Part shown: positions 51,309 to 61,198 of the stretch, piece after piece | Position numbering within the stretch: the first letter of the stretch is position 1 | How the letters are laid out: the number at the start of each line of letters is the position of its first letter | NCBI RefSeq assembly: GCF_008692785.1 | Contig: NZ_VXJV01000006.1 | Location: forward strand, 186,001 to 250,000 | DNA from: Salmonella enterica subsp. diarizonae | Lineage (GTDB): Bacteria > Pseudomonadota > Gammaproteobacteria > Enterobacterales > Enterobacteriaceae | DNA length: 64,000 nt | Direction: 5' to 3' | The notes under the pieces: model-generated | What the model was told of the DNA's origin: nothing | Seen by the model: only the letters and a program-made list of their open reading frames with translations | Database searches by the model: none | Position numbers and translations under genes: made by a program

Positions 51309-52154
51309 TCAACCGCGTCTTGCACGCTGGATATCGCGAATCCGCTGTTTTTCCGCTCGCGCCATCAGGTACCAGGCAATAAATCCGACGATTCCTACCA
51401 CGCCGAGGATTAACGTCGCCAGCGCGTTGATTTCCGGGTTCACGCCCATGCGCACGCTGGAGAAAACCAACATCGGCAACGTGGTGGCACCGGGACCGGA
51501 AACGAAGCTGGCAATCACCAGATCGTCAAGGGAGAGCGTAAAGGCCAACAGCCAGCCCGAAATCACCGCTGGCATGATCATTGGTAGCGTAATGACAAAA
51601 AAGACCTTCAGCGGCGCTGCGCCAAGATCCATCGCCGCCTCTTCAATAGAGCGATCCAGTTCGCGTAATCGCGAAGCGATCACCACCGCCACATAGGCGG
51701 TACAGAAAGTGACGTGCGCCAGCCAGATGGTCAGCATACCGCGATCGGAGGGCCAGCCGATGGCATGACCGAGCGCGACAAACAGCAGCAGCAGCGACAG
51801 TCCGGTAATCACATCCGGCATCACTAGCGGCGCGGTGATCATAAACGCAAAGCCGTTTACGCCGCGAAATCGTCCAAATCGCACCATCACCACCGCGGCG
51901 ATAGTACCGAGAATCACCGCCATCGTCGCCGCGCAGGCGGCAATCGTCAGGCTTAATCCCACCGCGCTCATCATGGCGGTATCCCGAAACAGCTCGCCGT
52001 ACCAGCGCGTCGACCATCCCGCCCACACCGTCACCAGCTTCGAACTGTTAAACGAGTAAATCACCAGCATTAACATCGGCGCATAGAGAAAAGTAAACCC
52101 CAGCACCAGAATCAGAATGCGCCAGGGCGAGCGAGCGAGCGGTAAGTTATTCAT
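51309..52154 (-). CDS. potI: Putrescine ABC transporter permease PotI
   Basis: Inner-membrane permease (281 aa) of the putrescine-specific importer PotFGHI. About six helices; EAA loop EEAAMDLGAAPLKVFFVITLP. Start overlaps the potH stop by four bases (ATGA). Last gene of the pot operon, with ybjO 70 bases further. Confidence 0.95.
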   Translation of the reverse strand: MNNLPLARSPWRILILVLGFTFLYAPMLMLVIYSFNSSKLVTVWAGWSTRWYGELFRDTAMMSAVGLSLTIAACAATMAVILGTIAAVVMVRFGRFRGVNGFAFMITAPLVMPDVITGLSLLLLFVALGHAIGWPSDRGMLTIWLAHVTFCTAYVAVVIASRLRELDRSIEEAAMDLGAAPLKVFFVITLPMIMPAVISGWLLAFTLSLDDLVIASFVSGPGATTLPMLVFSSVRMGVNPEINALATLILGVVGIVGFIAWYLMARAEKQRIRDIQRARRG

Positions 52155-53104
52155 CCGTGCTCTCCCACACTTTTTTGCTGATGTTTATGGAACCACATGA
52201 TTGGTACTATCAGCAGCAGCAACATAATAATGGCGACCGCAGAAGCGACCGGCCAGTCGCGGTTATTGAAAAACTCCTGCCACAGGACGCGACCAATCAT
52301 GATACTGTCCGGCCCGCCAAGCAATTCCGGGATCACGAACTCGCCCACCGCCGGGATAAAAACCAGCATCGAGCCGGCGATGATTCCGCCTTTGGTGAGC
52401 GGGACAATGATGCTAAAAAACGTTTTCAGCGGTCGGGCACCGAGATCCAGCGACGCTTCCACCAGCGAATAATCAATGCGCGTCAATGCGGTATAAATGG
52501 GCAGAACCATAAACGGCAGATAGGCATAAACAATGCCAATATAGACTGCCAGGTTAGTGTGCAGGATAGTCAGCGGCTGATCGATAGCCCCGAGCCACAG
52601 CAACACATTATTCAGCACGCCGTTGTTTTTCAAAATGCCCATCCAGGCATAGACGCGAATTAAAAAAGACGTCCACGAGGGCAGAATCACCAGCAGCAGC
52701 AGGATATTGCGCGTGGAGGGTTTGCTATGCGCCACCGCCCACGCCAGCGGGTAGCCCAGCAGCAAGCAGCAGATCGTGGAAATACCTGCAATCTGTAAAG
52801 ATTGCAGGTAGGCCTCAAAATAGAGAGGATCATCGGTCAGTTGCAAAAAATTGCCGAGATTGAGTGTAATCGACAACTGACCGCCGGCCCATTCCAGTAA
52901 ATCGGTATACGGCGGGATCGCCCGCGCCATTTCCGCCAGGCTTATCTTAAAGACAATGAGAAACGGCAGTAAAAACAGCAGAATGAGCCAGATATAGGGC
53001 AAGGCGATAACCAGCTTACGCCCATGTTTCATTTGCATTCGCGCCAACCATAGCGCCGCGCCGCCAGGGTTGCTGTTGCGCGCCGAAGGTTCAAGTGTGC
53101 TCAT
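52151..53104 (-). CDS. potH: Putrescine ABC transporter permease PotH
   Basis: Permease (317 aa), partner of PotI. Six transmembrane helices and the loop EASLDLGARPLKTFFSIIVP. Starts 9 bases after potG. Confidence 0.95.
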   Translation of the reverse strand: MSTLEPSARNSNPGGAALWLARMQMKHGRKLVIALPYIWLILLFLLPFLIVFKISLAEMARAIPPYTDLLEWAGGQLSITLNLGNFLQLTDDPLYFEAYLQSLQIAGISTICCLLLGYPLAWAVAHSKPSTRNILLLLVILPSWTSFLIRVYAWMGILKNNGVLNNVLLWLGAIDQPLTILHTNLAVYIGIVYAYLPFMVLPIYTALTRIDYSLVEASLDLGARPLKTFFSIIVPLTKGGIIAGSMLVFIPAVGEFVIPELLGGPDSIMIGRVLWQEFFNNRDWPVASAVAIIMLLLLIVPIMWFHKHQQKSVGEHG

Positions 53105-53113
53105 GTTTCCCCC

Positions 53114-54247
53114 TTATACCGTCAGGACCACGCAACTATCCGCTTCCCAGCACAAACGCACTTCGTCGCCCCAGGCTGGTAACCCTTTCCGGTAACGGTG
53201 CGCATTCTGCAGTTGAGCGCTGATCATCTGCCCACTTTTTAGCCGCACATGATAAATAGACAGATCGCCAAGATAGGCAATATGCGCCACTTCGCCGACG
53301 GCGAAGTTATAGCCATCGGCAGGCGGCGCATCACACAACATGATTTTTTCCGGACGTAGCGCCACATATACCGGCACATTATCAACGATAGAGGCATCCG
53401 CATCGACTTTTAACGGATGTATCAGACCGGGCGCGTCAATGACCAGACCGTCCTCTTCACGCGCTTTTAGTAAGCCCTCAAAAACATTTACCGATCCGAT
53501 AAATTCGGCGCTATAGCGGGTCGTCGGATGCTCGTAAATCTCCTCCGGTTCGCCAATTTGCACAAACTTGCCACGGTTCATGATGGCGATGCGCCCCGCC
53601 ATCGTCATCGCTTCTTCCTGATCGTGTGTCACCATGACGCAGGTCACGCCGACGCGCTCAAGGATATCAGCCACTTCAAGCTGCATCCGGTCGCGTAATT
53701 TTTTATCCAGCGCGCCCATCGGTTCATCTAACAAGAGCAGCTTAGGACGTTTAGCCAGGCTGCGCGCCAGAGCCACGCGCTGGCGCTGACCGCCGGAAAG
53801 CTGATGCGGCTTACGTTTCGCGAACTCCTGCATGTGTACCAGACCCAGCATCTCTTTGACACGGCTGGCAATCTCCGCCTTCGGCAGTTTGTCCTGCTTC
53901 AGACCAAAAGCGATGTTCTGTTCTACCGTCATATGCGGAAACAACGCATAGGATTGAAACATCATATTAATCGGGCGCTGATATGGCGGAACATGCGCCA
54001 GATCGACGCCGTCGAGCATAATTTGCCCGCTGCTCGGCACTTCAAAACCTGCCAGCATCCGTAGCAGGGTCGATTTTCCACATCCTGACGCGCCCAGCAG
54101 AGCAAAAATCTCGCCTTTATAGATAGTCAGACTGACATCATCGACAGCATGTTGCCCGTCGAATGACTTCGTCAGGTTGCGAATTTCCAGAAGCGGCGTC
54201 AGCGCTTTACGGGTTTTCACCTGCGGGCGGTGGGGGGCATCATTCAC
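53114..54247 (-). CDS. potG: Putrescine ABC transporter ATPase PotG
   Basis: ATPase (377 aa) energising putrescine uptake. Walker A LGASGCGKSTLLRM, signature LSGGQRQRVALARSL, Walker B LLLLDEPMGALD, and a C-terminal TOBE domain (about 290-370). The GTG start at 54247 (VNDAPHRPQVKTRK) has GGAGAG nine bases upstream and matches the E. coli N-terminus; the frame stays open to 54271. Confidence 0.95.
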   Translation of the reverse strand: MNDAPHRPQVKTRKALTPLLEIRNLTKSFDGQHAVDDVSLTIYKGEIFALLGASGCGKSTLLRMLAGFEVPSSGQIMLDGVDLAHVPPYQRPINMMFQSYALFPHMTVEQNIAFGLKQDKLPKAEIASRVKEMLGLVHMQEFAKRKPHQLSGGQRQRVALARSLAKRPKLLLLDEPMGALDKKLRDRMQLEVADILERVGVTCVMVTHDQEEAMTMAGRIAIMNRGKFVQIGEPEEIYEHPTTRYSAEFIGSVNVFEGLLKAREEDGLVIDAPGLIHPLKVDADASIVDNVPVYVALRPEKIMLCDAPPADGYNFAVGEVAHIAYLGDLSIYHVRLKSGQMISAQLQNAHRYRKGLPAWGDEVRLCWEADSCVVLTV

Positions 54248-54292
54248 AAGGCGCTCTCCGGCATAACACAATCAAACGATACAAACGGTGGA

Positions 54293-54322
54293 ATGCCCGA
54301 TAGCGCACGCTTATCAGGCCAT
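54293..54322. repeat. REP-like element between potF and potG
   Basis: ATGCCCGATAGCGCACGC followed by TTATCAGGCCAT is a degenerate REP palindrome between co-directional potF and potG; such elements can favour higher yield of the upstream binding protein. Confidence 0.65.
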
Positions 54323-54334
54323 ACCGTTAATAAA

Positions 54335-55447
54335 TTACTTACCGCTTTTCACCTTCGTCCATGCGCGGGTGCGGACGCGATCAATCTTCGGCTCCTGAAC
54401 TTTCAGGGTAAACAACTTGGCCCGCACATCCGCCGGCGGATAAATTCCCGGGTTATCGCGCACCTGCTGGCTGACCAGCGCCGTCGCCTCTTTATTCGCA
54501 TTGGCGTAGAAAACGTGATCGGAAATATGGGCAATCACATCAGGGCGCAGCAGATAATTAAGGAACTGGTAGGCCTCGTCTTTATTTTTGGCGTCAGCCG
54601 GCATGGCAAACACATCAAAAAATGCCATTGCCCCCTCTTTGGGGATCGAGAAAGAGATATTGACGCCATTTTTCGCCTCTTTCGCCCGGTTAGCGGCCTG
54701 CCAGACATCGCCCGCCCAGCCGATGGCCACACAGGTATCGCCATTAGCCAGATCGTTAATGTATTGCGAGGAGTGGAAATAGCGAATGTTTGGCCGTAGC
54801 TTCAACAACAGATCGGTTGCCGGGCCGGTGTAGTCATCCGCTTTGCTGCTATTCGGATCTTTACCCAGATAGTTCAGCACGGTAGCAAAAATTTCTTCAG
54901 GCGCATCAAGGAAAGAGACGCCGCAGCTTTTTAGCTTCTCCAGATTTTCCGGCTTGAGGACTAAATCCCAGCTATTCACTGGCGCATCATCCCCCAGCAC
55001 CGCTTTCACTTTATCAACGTTATAGCCAATGCCCGTCGTGGCCCACATATAGGGCATGGCGTATTTGTTGTCAGGATCGTGCTTCGCTACCAGTTTCAGC
55101 AGTTCAGGATCGAGGTTTTTCCAGCCGGGAAGTTTGCTTTTATCCAGCGGCTGAAAAACGCCCGCGGTGAGCTGGCGCTCAAGAAAACTGGCCGATGGTA
55201 CCACCAGGTCGAACCCGGTGCTGCCTGCCATTAACTTGCCTTCCAGCACTTCGTTAGAGTCAAAGACATCATAGATAACGTTAATCCCGGTCTCTTTTTC
55301 AAAGTTCGCCACCGTGTCCGGCGCGATATAATCTGACCAGTTATAAATGTGCAGCGTTTTTTGTTCGGCAGCGAGCGTGCCGACAGAGACGACCATCAGC
55401 GCACCCGCAACCAGACCCGATAGGCATTTTTTCTTTAAGGCGGTCAT
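54335..55447 (-). CDS. potF: Putrescine-binding periplasmic protein PotF
   Basis: Periplasmic putrescine receptor (370 aa). Signal peptide MTALKKKCLSGLVAGALMVV ... TLAA, mature start EQKTLHIYNWSDYIAPDTV. Putrescine-site pattern WSDYI and the downstream GWAGDVWQAANRAKEA. The ATG at 55447 is used; one codon upstream (55450) is also ATG. First gene of potFGHI. Confidence 0.95.
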   Translation of the reverse strand: MTALKKKCLSGLVAGALMVVSVGTLAAEQKTLHIYNWSDYIAPDTVANFEKETGINVIYDVFDSNEVLEGKLMAGSTGFDLVVPSASFLERQLTAGVFQPLDKSKLPGWKNLDPELLKLVAKHDPDNKYAMPYMWATTGIGYNVDKVKAVLGDDAPVNSWDLVLKPENLEKLKSCGVSFLDAPEEIFATVLNYLGKDPNSSKADDYTGPATDLLLKLRPNIRYFHSSQYINDLANGDTCVAIGWAGDVWQAANRAKEAKNGVNISFSIPKEGAMAFFDVFAMPADAKNKDEAYQFLNYLLRPDVIAHISDHVFYANANKEATALVSQQVRDNPGIYPPADVRAKLFTLKVQEPKIDRVRTRAWTKVKSGK

Positions 55448-55794
55448 CATCGCTTTCCTTCTGAAATCCGTTAACAAATGAACCCATTAGGCGTGGTTTA
55501 AAACATGCCTGAAATGTGCATACCTTTTCATTTGATGCCAATGAAGAAGAGAGGTCGCCCCCCTGCCATCAAGCTCGCTATAGAAGCTTCGCAAGAATAA
55601 CTTTAGCTAAGGTTTGAGGCTATAGCCCAGATTAAAAAACGCCTTTTATCAATTTTTTATGCAGGTTTTGTCTATGTGATAAAGCGAAATGGTCAGAAAG
55701 GAGGTGAATAATTCTTTAAATAAAGGTTAACGGCAGCATAAAAAAACGTAAACAGCAGCCGCGCTGGCAGCGACTGCCTGATTATCGGGAGGGA
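55448..55794 (-). other. potF upstream / ybjN downstream gap
   Basis: 347 bp with no gene. The right end holds the ybjN terminator. The rest should contain the potF promoter and leader; it has a GAAGCTTC palindrome, but I found no convincing sigma-70 or sigma-54 element. Confidence 0.5.
55740..55777 (-). terminator. ybjN terminator
   Basis: On the minus strand GCAGTCGC-TGCCAGC-GCGGCTGC (one G-U pair) is followed after a short spacer by seven T residues. Confidence 0.75.
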
Positions 55795-56271
55795 TCAGTG
55801 AAGAAAATGGTCAACTGCGCTGGTTTTTTGCGCGTCTTCTTCCGCGTTAAACAGAAGCTTATGCGCCCCGGCCTCAAGGATCACCATAGAGATCTGCTCT
55901 TCACTTTGGCGAACAAACCATTCGAATTGTTCGTAGGTGACACCCTGCATAACGGATAAAGACTGGCACACAACCAGTTTTGGCAGATTATCATCCTGCA
56001 TATCGAGAAAAGCTTTTACCGTCAACGAACTGGCGTTGATAGCGGAGAGATCGGCCGCCAGCGGCAACAACGCGGAAGGCCTGACTTCCGCCATCGCGGA
56101 AAAAAGGACGGTGTTGTCCACCAAATCGATTTTAGCATCGTAGACGCCGTCAAAATTCTGCATATGCGGCAAATGCAGCGCCTGGCAGGTATCACATTCG
56201 AAGAAATTCATGCCCAGGTCGTCGAGCCATTGACGCAACGTATCCAGAGTGGGAACGACCAGTGATATCAT
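55795..56271 (-). CDS. ybjN: YbjN family protein
   Basis: Conserved enterobacterial protein (158 aa) of the YbjN family, whose fold resembles type III secretion chaperones. Overexpression in E. coli affects motility and exopolysaccharide; molecular role unknown. No signal peptide; Cys pair in FFECDTCQALHL. It lies 96 bases downstream of rimK on the same strand and is probably the last gene of ybjC-nfsA-rimK-ybjN. Confidence 0.93.
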   Translation of the reverse strand: MISLVVPTLDTLRQWLDDLGMNFFECDTCQALHLPHMQNFDGVYDAKIDLVDNTVLFSAMAEVRPSALLPLAADLSAINASSLTVKAFLDMQDDNLPKLVVCQSLSVMQGVTYEQFEWFVRQSEEQISMVILEAGAHKLLFNAEEDAQKTSAVDHFLH

Positions 56272-56367
56272 AATAATGTGCTACCTCTTACGATGACGAT
56301 GAAAAAATTACCGGCACAGCTTACGCAAAAAGCGTGCTTCGTACTACGACGGAATCCACGATTGCGA

Positions 56368-57270
56368 TTAGCCGCCGATTTTAAGGCAAAATTCAGGGGT
56401 GGCGTGGCGTTCTATCCACTGAATCATTCGCCCCGCGATATCCACGCCCGTGGTCTTTTCGATGCCTTCCAGTCCCGGTGAGGCATTCACTTCCATAACC
56501 AGCGGCCCGCGCGCGGCGCGTAAAATATCAACGCCCGCCACATCCAGCCCCAACGTCTGTGCGGCTTTGATGGCGATATCCCGTTCACGGGGAGTGATCG
56601 TCGCGATGCTGGCCACCCCGCCGCGATGAAGATTGGAGCGAAAATCGCCTGCTTTCGCGCACCGCTCAATCGCCGCCACAACCTCATTGCCGACGACCAG
56701 ACAACGAATATCGCATCCTTTAGCTTCGGCAATGTATTCCTGAACCAAAATATGGGCATTAAGCCCCCGGAACGCATCAATGACACTTTCAGCAGCCTGG
56801 CGCGTCTCCGCCAATACCACGCCGATCCCTTGCGTGCCTTCTACCAGCTTCACGACCAGCGGCGCCCCGCCGACCATATCAATGAGATCGCTGGTATCAT
56901 CCGGCGAATGGGCGATCCCGGTAATGGGAAGATCGATACCCTGGCGCGCCAGAAGTTGTAGGGATCGCAGCTTATCGCGCGCGCGGGTAATGGCGACGGA
57001 TTCATTCAGCGGATAGCTACCCAGCAGCTCAAACTGACGTAGCGCAGCGGTACCATAAAAGGTAATGGCCGAACCAATACGGGGAATAACGGCGTCAAAA
57101 TGGGGTAGACGACGTCCCTTGTAATGGATCGACGACGCTGCCGGGTTAATATTCATATAGCAGGAAAGAGGATCGAGTATCTCTACCAGATGGCCGCGCC
57201 GCATCGCGGCTTCGCGCAGACGTTTGCAAGAATAGAGCGTTCCATCCCTGGACAATATGGCAATTTTCAC
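56368..57270 (-). CDS. rimK: Ribosomal protein S6--L-glutamate ligase RimK
   Basis: ATP-grasp ligase (300 aa) that adds glutamates to the C-terminus of ribosomal protein S6. ATP-grasp landmarks: [42 protein letters not shown] and [15 protein letters not shown] with the magnesium ligands. GTG start at 57270 (GTG AAA ATT GCC), as expected from the family N-terminus [10 protein letters not shown]. Located 57 bases after nfsA. Confidence 0.95.
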   Translation of the reverse strand: MKIAILSRDGTLYSCKRLREAAMRRGHLVEILDPLSCYMNINPAASSIHYKGRRLPHFDAVIPRIGSAITFYGTAALRQFELLGSYPLNESVAITRARDKLRSLQLLARQGIDLPITGIAHSPDDTSDLIDMVGGAPLVVKLVEGTQGIGVVLAETRQAAESVIDAFRGLNAHILVQEYIAEAKGCDIRCLVVGNEVVAAIERCAKAGDFRSNLHRGGVASIATITPRERDIAIKAAQTLGLDVAGVDILRAARGPLVMEVNASPGLEGIEKTTGVDIAGRMIQWIERHATPEFCLKIGG

Positions 57271-57327
57271 CCTGCACCTCGCTGAAAACCCTGAAAAGCC
57301 CGCGTATCATACACTGGCCCGCAGGTT

Positions 57328-58050
57328 TTAGCGCGTCGCCCAGCCCTGTTTATGCAAATATTCGAGAATAAATGGGCGATTTTCTTTAATCAGGGTGCGA
57401 CGGATATGATCGCTCCAGGTATCGCGTCGCGTATTGCTGCCGCGGTTCAGATAATACTCAGCCAACTGCTCGTCATAGCGCGCCAACAGCTTTTCATCAA
57501 GCGGTTGATACCGGTTCTCATGAACCACCAGCGCGGCAGGCAGGCGCGGTTTCAGATCCGGATTATCCGCAGGCCAGCCCAAACACAAACCAAACAGCGG
57601 CAATACATACTTCGGCAATTTCAACAGTTCGGTAACAGACTCAATATTATTACGGATGCCGCCGATATACACGCCGCCTAACCCCAGCGATTCCGCCGCC
57701 GTCAGCGCATTTTGCCCCATCATCGCTGTATCAACTACGCCGAGCAGCAGTTGTTCGGCAAGCCCCAACTGCGCGTCAGGGCAGATTTGCAAATGACGAT
57801 TAAAATCGGCGCAAAATACCCAAAACTCAGCGGCCTGCGCCACATGCTTTTGCCCGCCCGTCAGGGACACCAACGCCTCGCGCAGCGCCTTATCGCTAAT
57901 ACGGATAATAGAACTGCACTGTAAAAAACTGGAACTGGACGTGCTGCGTGCAGCGGCAATAATGGCCTCTCGCTGCGCGTCAGTCACGGGTTCATCGGTG
58001 AAATGGCGAATAGAACGATGGCCACAAAGAAGTTCAATGGTCGGACTCAT
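57328..58050 (-). CDS. nfsA: Oxygen-insensitive NADPH nitroreductase NfsA
   Basis: FMN enzyme (240 aa) that reduces nitroaromatics, nitrofurans, quinones and chromate with NADPH. FMN-binding HRSIRHFTDEPV near the N-terminus, the SSSSFLQCSSII stretch, and C-terminal basic region GSNTRRDTWSDHIRR used for NADPH. Overlaps ybjC by 17 bases. Part of the SoxRS regulon in E. coli; loss gives nitrofuran resistance. Confidence 0.96.
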   Translation of the reverse strand: MSPTIELLCGHRSIRHFTDEPVTDAQREAIIAAARSTSSSSFLQCSSIIRISDKALREALVSLTGGQKHVAQAAEFWVFCADFNRHLQICPDAQLGLAEQLLLGVVDTAMMGQNALTAAESLGLGGVYIGGIRNNIESVTELLKLPKYVLPLFGLCLGWPADNPDLKPRLPAALVVHENRYQPLDEKLLARYDEQLAEYYLNRGSNTRRDTWSDHIRRTLIKENRPFILEYLHKQGWATR

Positions 58051-58324
58051 TATGCTTTTCTCTATCTGAACGGGAAGAAATGTCGGGTGGACGTTTCATC
58101 AATTGCGGCGCCAGTAACTGCGCAATACGCCACATCATCGCCACCGCGGCGGGGAGGATCAACACGACGCCCAGGAAAACCATCAATACGCCAGCCAGAG
58201 GCGTATTGCACGGCGCTGGCAGCGTAAGGTAATGATTAAGCGATAGCAAAGCGAGCGCCAGCAAAATCATACCGAGGCATTCCAGTATCAGTATGCTTTT
58301 GGGTAACACGCCAATTGTGCGCAT
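58034..58324 (-). CDS. ybjC: Small inner-membrane protein YbjC
   Basis: Predicted membrane protein (96 aa; DUF1418) with two hydrophobic segments (ILILECLGMILLALALLSL and LMVFLGVVLILPAAVAMMW) and a charged tail. Function unknown. Start ATG 58324 has GGGAGG six bases upstream; the nine extra codons to 58351 are not supported. First gene of the operon with nfsA, divergent from grxA. Confidence 0.9.
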   Translation of the reverse strand: MRTIGVLPKSILILECLGMILLALALLSLNHYLTLPAPCNTPLAGVLMVFLGVVLILPAAVAMMWRIAQLLAPQLMKRPPDISSRSDREKHNESDH

Positions 58325-58493
58325 ATCAAGCCTCCCGGTAAACTGAGGCACAGTGTAGAACGTTCTGGTCCGGCGTGTTTAGCAGATATAGTCTTAGATT
58401 ATCAAAGGAACAGGCGTAACCTGCTTTTCATCCACCGTAAATCGCGGCATGATAACGTCTGTTTGCCGTCTGGCTTTATGTTCGAGGAGAGAT

Positions 58494-58757
58494 ATGTTTA
58501 CTGTTATTTTTGGCCGCCCAGGGTGCCCTTATTGCGTGCGTGCAAAAGAGTTGGCGGAAAAACTGAGCAAAGAACGCGACGATTTCAACTACCGCTATAT
58601 TGATATCCATGCTGAAGGCATTACTAAAGCGGATTTGGAAAAAACCGTAGGTAAACCTGTAGAAACCGTACCGCAGATTTTTGTCGATCAAAAACATATC
58701 GGCGGCTGTACGGACTTTGAAGCATGGGCAAAAGAAAATCTGAATCTTTTCGCCTGA
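58494..58757 (+). CDS. grxA: Glutaredoxin 1
   Basis: Small dithiol oxidoreductase (87 aa) that uses glutathione to reduce ribonucleotide reductase and other disulfides. Active site CPYC in GRPGCPYCVRAKEL; glutathione-binding VETVPQIFVDQKHIGG with cis-Pro. Two residues longer than in E. coli. GAGGAGAG precedes the ATG. Under OxyR control in E. coli. The divergent 169-bp gap shared with ybjC has ATATAGTCTTAGATTATC, but I do not call an OxyR site. Confidence 0.95.
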   Translation: MFTVIFGRPGCPYCVRAKELAEKLSKERDDFNYRYIDIHAEGITKADLEKTVGKPVETVPQIFVDQKHIGGCTDFEAWAKENLNLFA

Positions 58758-58767
58758 TTGCTCTGGC

Positions 58768-58790
58768 AACGCCCTCTGCCGGAGGGCGTT
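58768..58790 (+). terminator. Hairpin after grxA
   Basis: Perfect 9-bp stem AACGCCCTC-TGCCG-GAGGGCGTT, 11 bases after the grxA stop and touching the ybjM stop codon. The T-run starts 7 bases later, so termination may be inefficient. Confidence 0.65.
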
Positions 58791-59166
58791 ATCGGTGTTT
58801 TTTTCGCCGGTGACTAAACAGGGTGCTAATAAACAAATAACAGAGCGCGCCTAAAGCACACCAGAATACGGCGCTAAATAACCACGCCAGTTCTTGCCAT
58901 AACGATCGGGTTGGCATAAATACAACACGCATTAGCACCAGGCAAAATGGCGCCGCCAGCATCGCCCCGATCAGCGGTCGGATCACTTCGCGTCGGTGAG
59001 AATAAAAACTGGCCACCGCACCAGGCAACGTAAAAAATAACAGCCCAATCTCAGGATGCCCTGCCGCGCGAAAAGCGCCTTGCATATGCATAGTTAATGA
59101 AAGACACACCACAATAAAGAGTACAAAGCAGCAGACAACGCCTGCCCACCCCTGTTTATGTTTCAA
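58789..59166 (-). CDS. ybjM: Inner-membrane protein YbjM
   Basis: Four-helix membrane protein (125 aa) of unknown function; helices around VCCFVLFIVVCLSLTMH, IGLLFFTLPGAVASFYS, PFCLVLMRVVF and AVFWCALGALCYLFIST. TTG start at 59166 (LKHKQGWAG) with AGGAGG five bases upstream; this matches the E. coli N-terminus, where the codon is ATG. The open frame extends 10 codons further without support. Confidence 0.87.
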   Translation of the reverse strand: MKHKQGWAGVVCCFVLFIVVCLSLTMHMQGAFRAAGHPEIGLLFFTLPGAVASFYSHRREVIRPLIGAMLAAPFCLVLMRVVFMPTRSLWQELAWLFSAVFWCALGALCYLFISTLFSHRRKKHR

Positions 59167-59436
59167 TCGTTCCTCCTGACACTCTCTATCGAACACGCTT
59201 TCCGCCGTGAGGCGTCCAGTCAGATAAAGTCATGTGGCATTCCATGCCAAAAACACACCTGCACGATTCTTATAGCCGTTAGTACGCAATAAGATTAAAC
59301 TAGCAGGATATATTGTTGTGTTGTTTTTATTTGGATGCTGCATGCAATACGATTGCACCCTTAATTCATGATAAAAACAGTAGCGTAAATTATCATTTCT
59401 TTCAACAGCTTACTCGTAAACAAGAAGTTAGTCTCC

Positions 59437-61122
59437 GTGAATATAAACGTCGCAGATTTGTTAAATGGGAATTACATCCTGTTATTATTTGTGGTCCTGG
59501 CTCTTGGCCTGTGTCTTGGCAAGTTACGTCTGGGTTCAGTCCAACTTGGTAATTCCATTGGCGTTTTGGTGGTCTCTCTATTATTAGGGCAGCAACATTT
59601 TAGTATTAACACCGACGCGCTAAATCTGGGATTTATGCTGTTTATTTTTTGCGTCGGCGTCGAAGCTGGTCCCAACTTTTTTTCGATTTTTTTTCGTGAC
59701 GGTAAAAATTATCTGATGCTTGCCCTGGTCATGGTCGGTAGCGCTCTGCTAATCGCCTTAGGCCTTGGTAGGCTATTCGGCTGGGATATCGGCCTGACGG
59801 CCGGTATGCTGGCCGGCTCAATGACATCTACGCCAGTGCTGGTTGGCGCAGGGGATACCCTGCGACATTCCGGCATCGCCAACACGCAACTCTCCTCCGC
59901 CCTTGATAATCTGAGTCTGGGCTATGCCCTGACCTATCTGATCGGGCTGGTCAGTCTGATCGTGGGCGCGCGCTACTTGCCTAAATTACAGCATCAGGAT
60001 TTGCAAACCAGCGCCCAGCAAATTGCTCGCGAGCGCGGCCTGGATACCGATGCTAATCGCAAGGTTTATCTGCCAGTTATCCGCGCCTATCGGGTTGGCC
60101 CGGAACTGGTGGCCTGGACTGACGGCAAAAATCTGCGCGAGCTGGGTATTTACCGCCAGACAGGCTGCTATATCGAACGTATTCGCCGTAACGGTATTCT
60201 GGCGAACCCGGATGGCGATGCGGTACTGCAAATGGGCGATGAGATTGCGCTGGTCGGCTATCCGGACGCGCACGCCAGGCTCGATCCCAGCTTCCGTAAT
60301 GGTAAGGAAGTGTTTGATCGCGATCTGCTTGATATGCGCATCGTGACGGAAGAAATTGTGGTGAAAAACCACAATGCGGTCGGTCGCCGCCTCGCTCAGC
60401 TCAAGCTGACCGATCATGGCTGCTTCCTTAACCGCGTCATCCGCAGCCAGATCGAAATGCCTATCGACGATAACGTAGTGCTGAATAAAGGCGACGTGTT
60501 ACAGGTGAGCGGCGACGCCAGACGCGTAAAAACCATCGCTGATCGCATTGGTTTTATTTCGATCCATAGTCAGGTGACTGACCTGCTCGCTTTCTGCGCT
60601 TTTTTTATCATCGGTTTAATGATCGGGATGATTACCTTCCAGTTCAGCAATTTTAGTTTCGGCATCGGCAACGCGGCCGGATTGCTGTTCGCCGGGATCA
60701 TGCTCGGTTTCCTGCGCGCCAACCATCCTACCTTTGGTTATATTCCGCAGGGCGCGCTTAACATGGTGAAAGAGTTCGGCTTGATGGTATTTATGGCAGG
60801 CGTTGGTTTAAGCGCCGGCAGCGGTATCAGCAACGGGCTGGGCGCGGTCGGCGGACAAATGCTGATTGCCGGGCTTGTCGTCAGCCTGGTACCGGTGGTG
60901 ATCTGCTTCCTGTTTGGCGCTTATGTACTGCGCATGAACCGGGCACTGCTGTTCGGCGCCATGATGGGGGCGCGTACCTGCGCCCCGGCGATGGAAATCA
61001 TTAGCGATACAGCGCGCAGCAATATTCCGGCGCTGGGTTATGCGGGGACTTACGCCATCGCCAACGTTCTGCTGACACTGGCGGGAACACTTATTGTCAT
61101 CATCTGGCCGGGATTAGGATAA
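59437..61122 (+). CDS. ybjL: AspT/YidE-family transporter YbjL
   Basis: Large inner-membrane protein (561 aa) of the aspartate:alanine exchanger (AspT/YidE/YbjL) family: about five N-terminal helices, two soluble RCK_C/TrkA_C domains (about 205-290 and 295-380), then about five more helices. Conserved GxxxG-rich [21 protein letters not shown] and the equivalent [17 protein letters not shown] show the internal repeat. In E. coli YbjL can export glutamate. GTG start at 59437. rybB lies 76 bases downstream. Confidence 0.93.
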   Translation: MNINVADLLNGNYILLLFVVLALGLCLGKLRLGSVQLGNSIGVLVVSLLLGQQHFSINTDALNLGFMLFIFCVGVEAGPNFFSIFFRDGKNYLMLALVMVGSALLIALGLGRLFGWDIGLTAGMLAGSMTSTPVLVGAGDTLRHSGIANTQLSSALDNLSLGYALTYLIGLVSLIVGARYLPKLQHQDLQTSAQQIARERGLDTDANRKVYLPVIRAYRVGPELVAWTDGKNLRELGIYRQTGCYIERIRRNGILANPDGDAVLQMGDEIALVGYPDAHARLDPSFRNGKEVFDRDLLDMRIVTEEIVVKNHNAVGRRLAQLKLTDHGCFLNRVIRSQIEMPIDDNVVLNKGDVLQVSGDARRVKTIADRIGFISIHSQVTDLLAFCAFFIIGLMIGMITFQFSNFSFGIGNAAGLLFAGIMLGFLRANHPTFGYIPQGALNMVKEFGLMVFMAGVGLSAGSGISNGLGAVGGQMLIAGLVVSLVPVVICFLFGAYVLRMNRALLFGAMMGARTCAPAMEIISDTARSNIPALGYAGTYAIANVLLTLAGTLIVIIWPGLG

Positions 61123-61164
61123 AACTGAAGTTTGCCTTTGAGTGAAAAAATTTTGCCAATAGGT

Positions 61165-61192
61165 AGAACTTTTCATTAAAGCATCAGTCATA
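61165..61192 (+). promoter_or_regulatory. Sigma-E promoter of rybB
   Basis: AGAACTT (61165-61171) and TCATA (61188-61192) are 16 bases apart, close to the sigma-E consensus GGAACTT-N16-TCNNA. The RNA start lies 7 bases later. Confidence 0.82.
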
Positions 61193-61198
61193 CCTATT

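Noticed and set aside
55448-55740. Sigma-54 (NtrC-type) promoter for potF
   Set aside because: I looked for GG-N10-GC; TTGGCAT and TGATGGCAG occur but neither has a -12 GC at the right distance.
58380-58420. OxyR site before grxA
   Set aside because: An ATAG-like element is visible, but the four-element 10-bp periodicity could not be matched, so regulation is stated only as known in E. coli.
59313-59436. Upstream open frame or leader peptide before ybjL
   Set aside because: No ribosome-binding site and no similarity; the region is probably ybjL leader.
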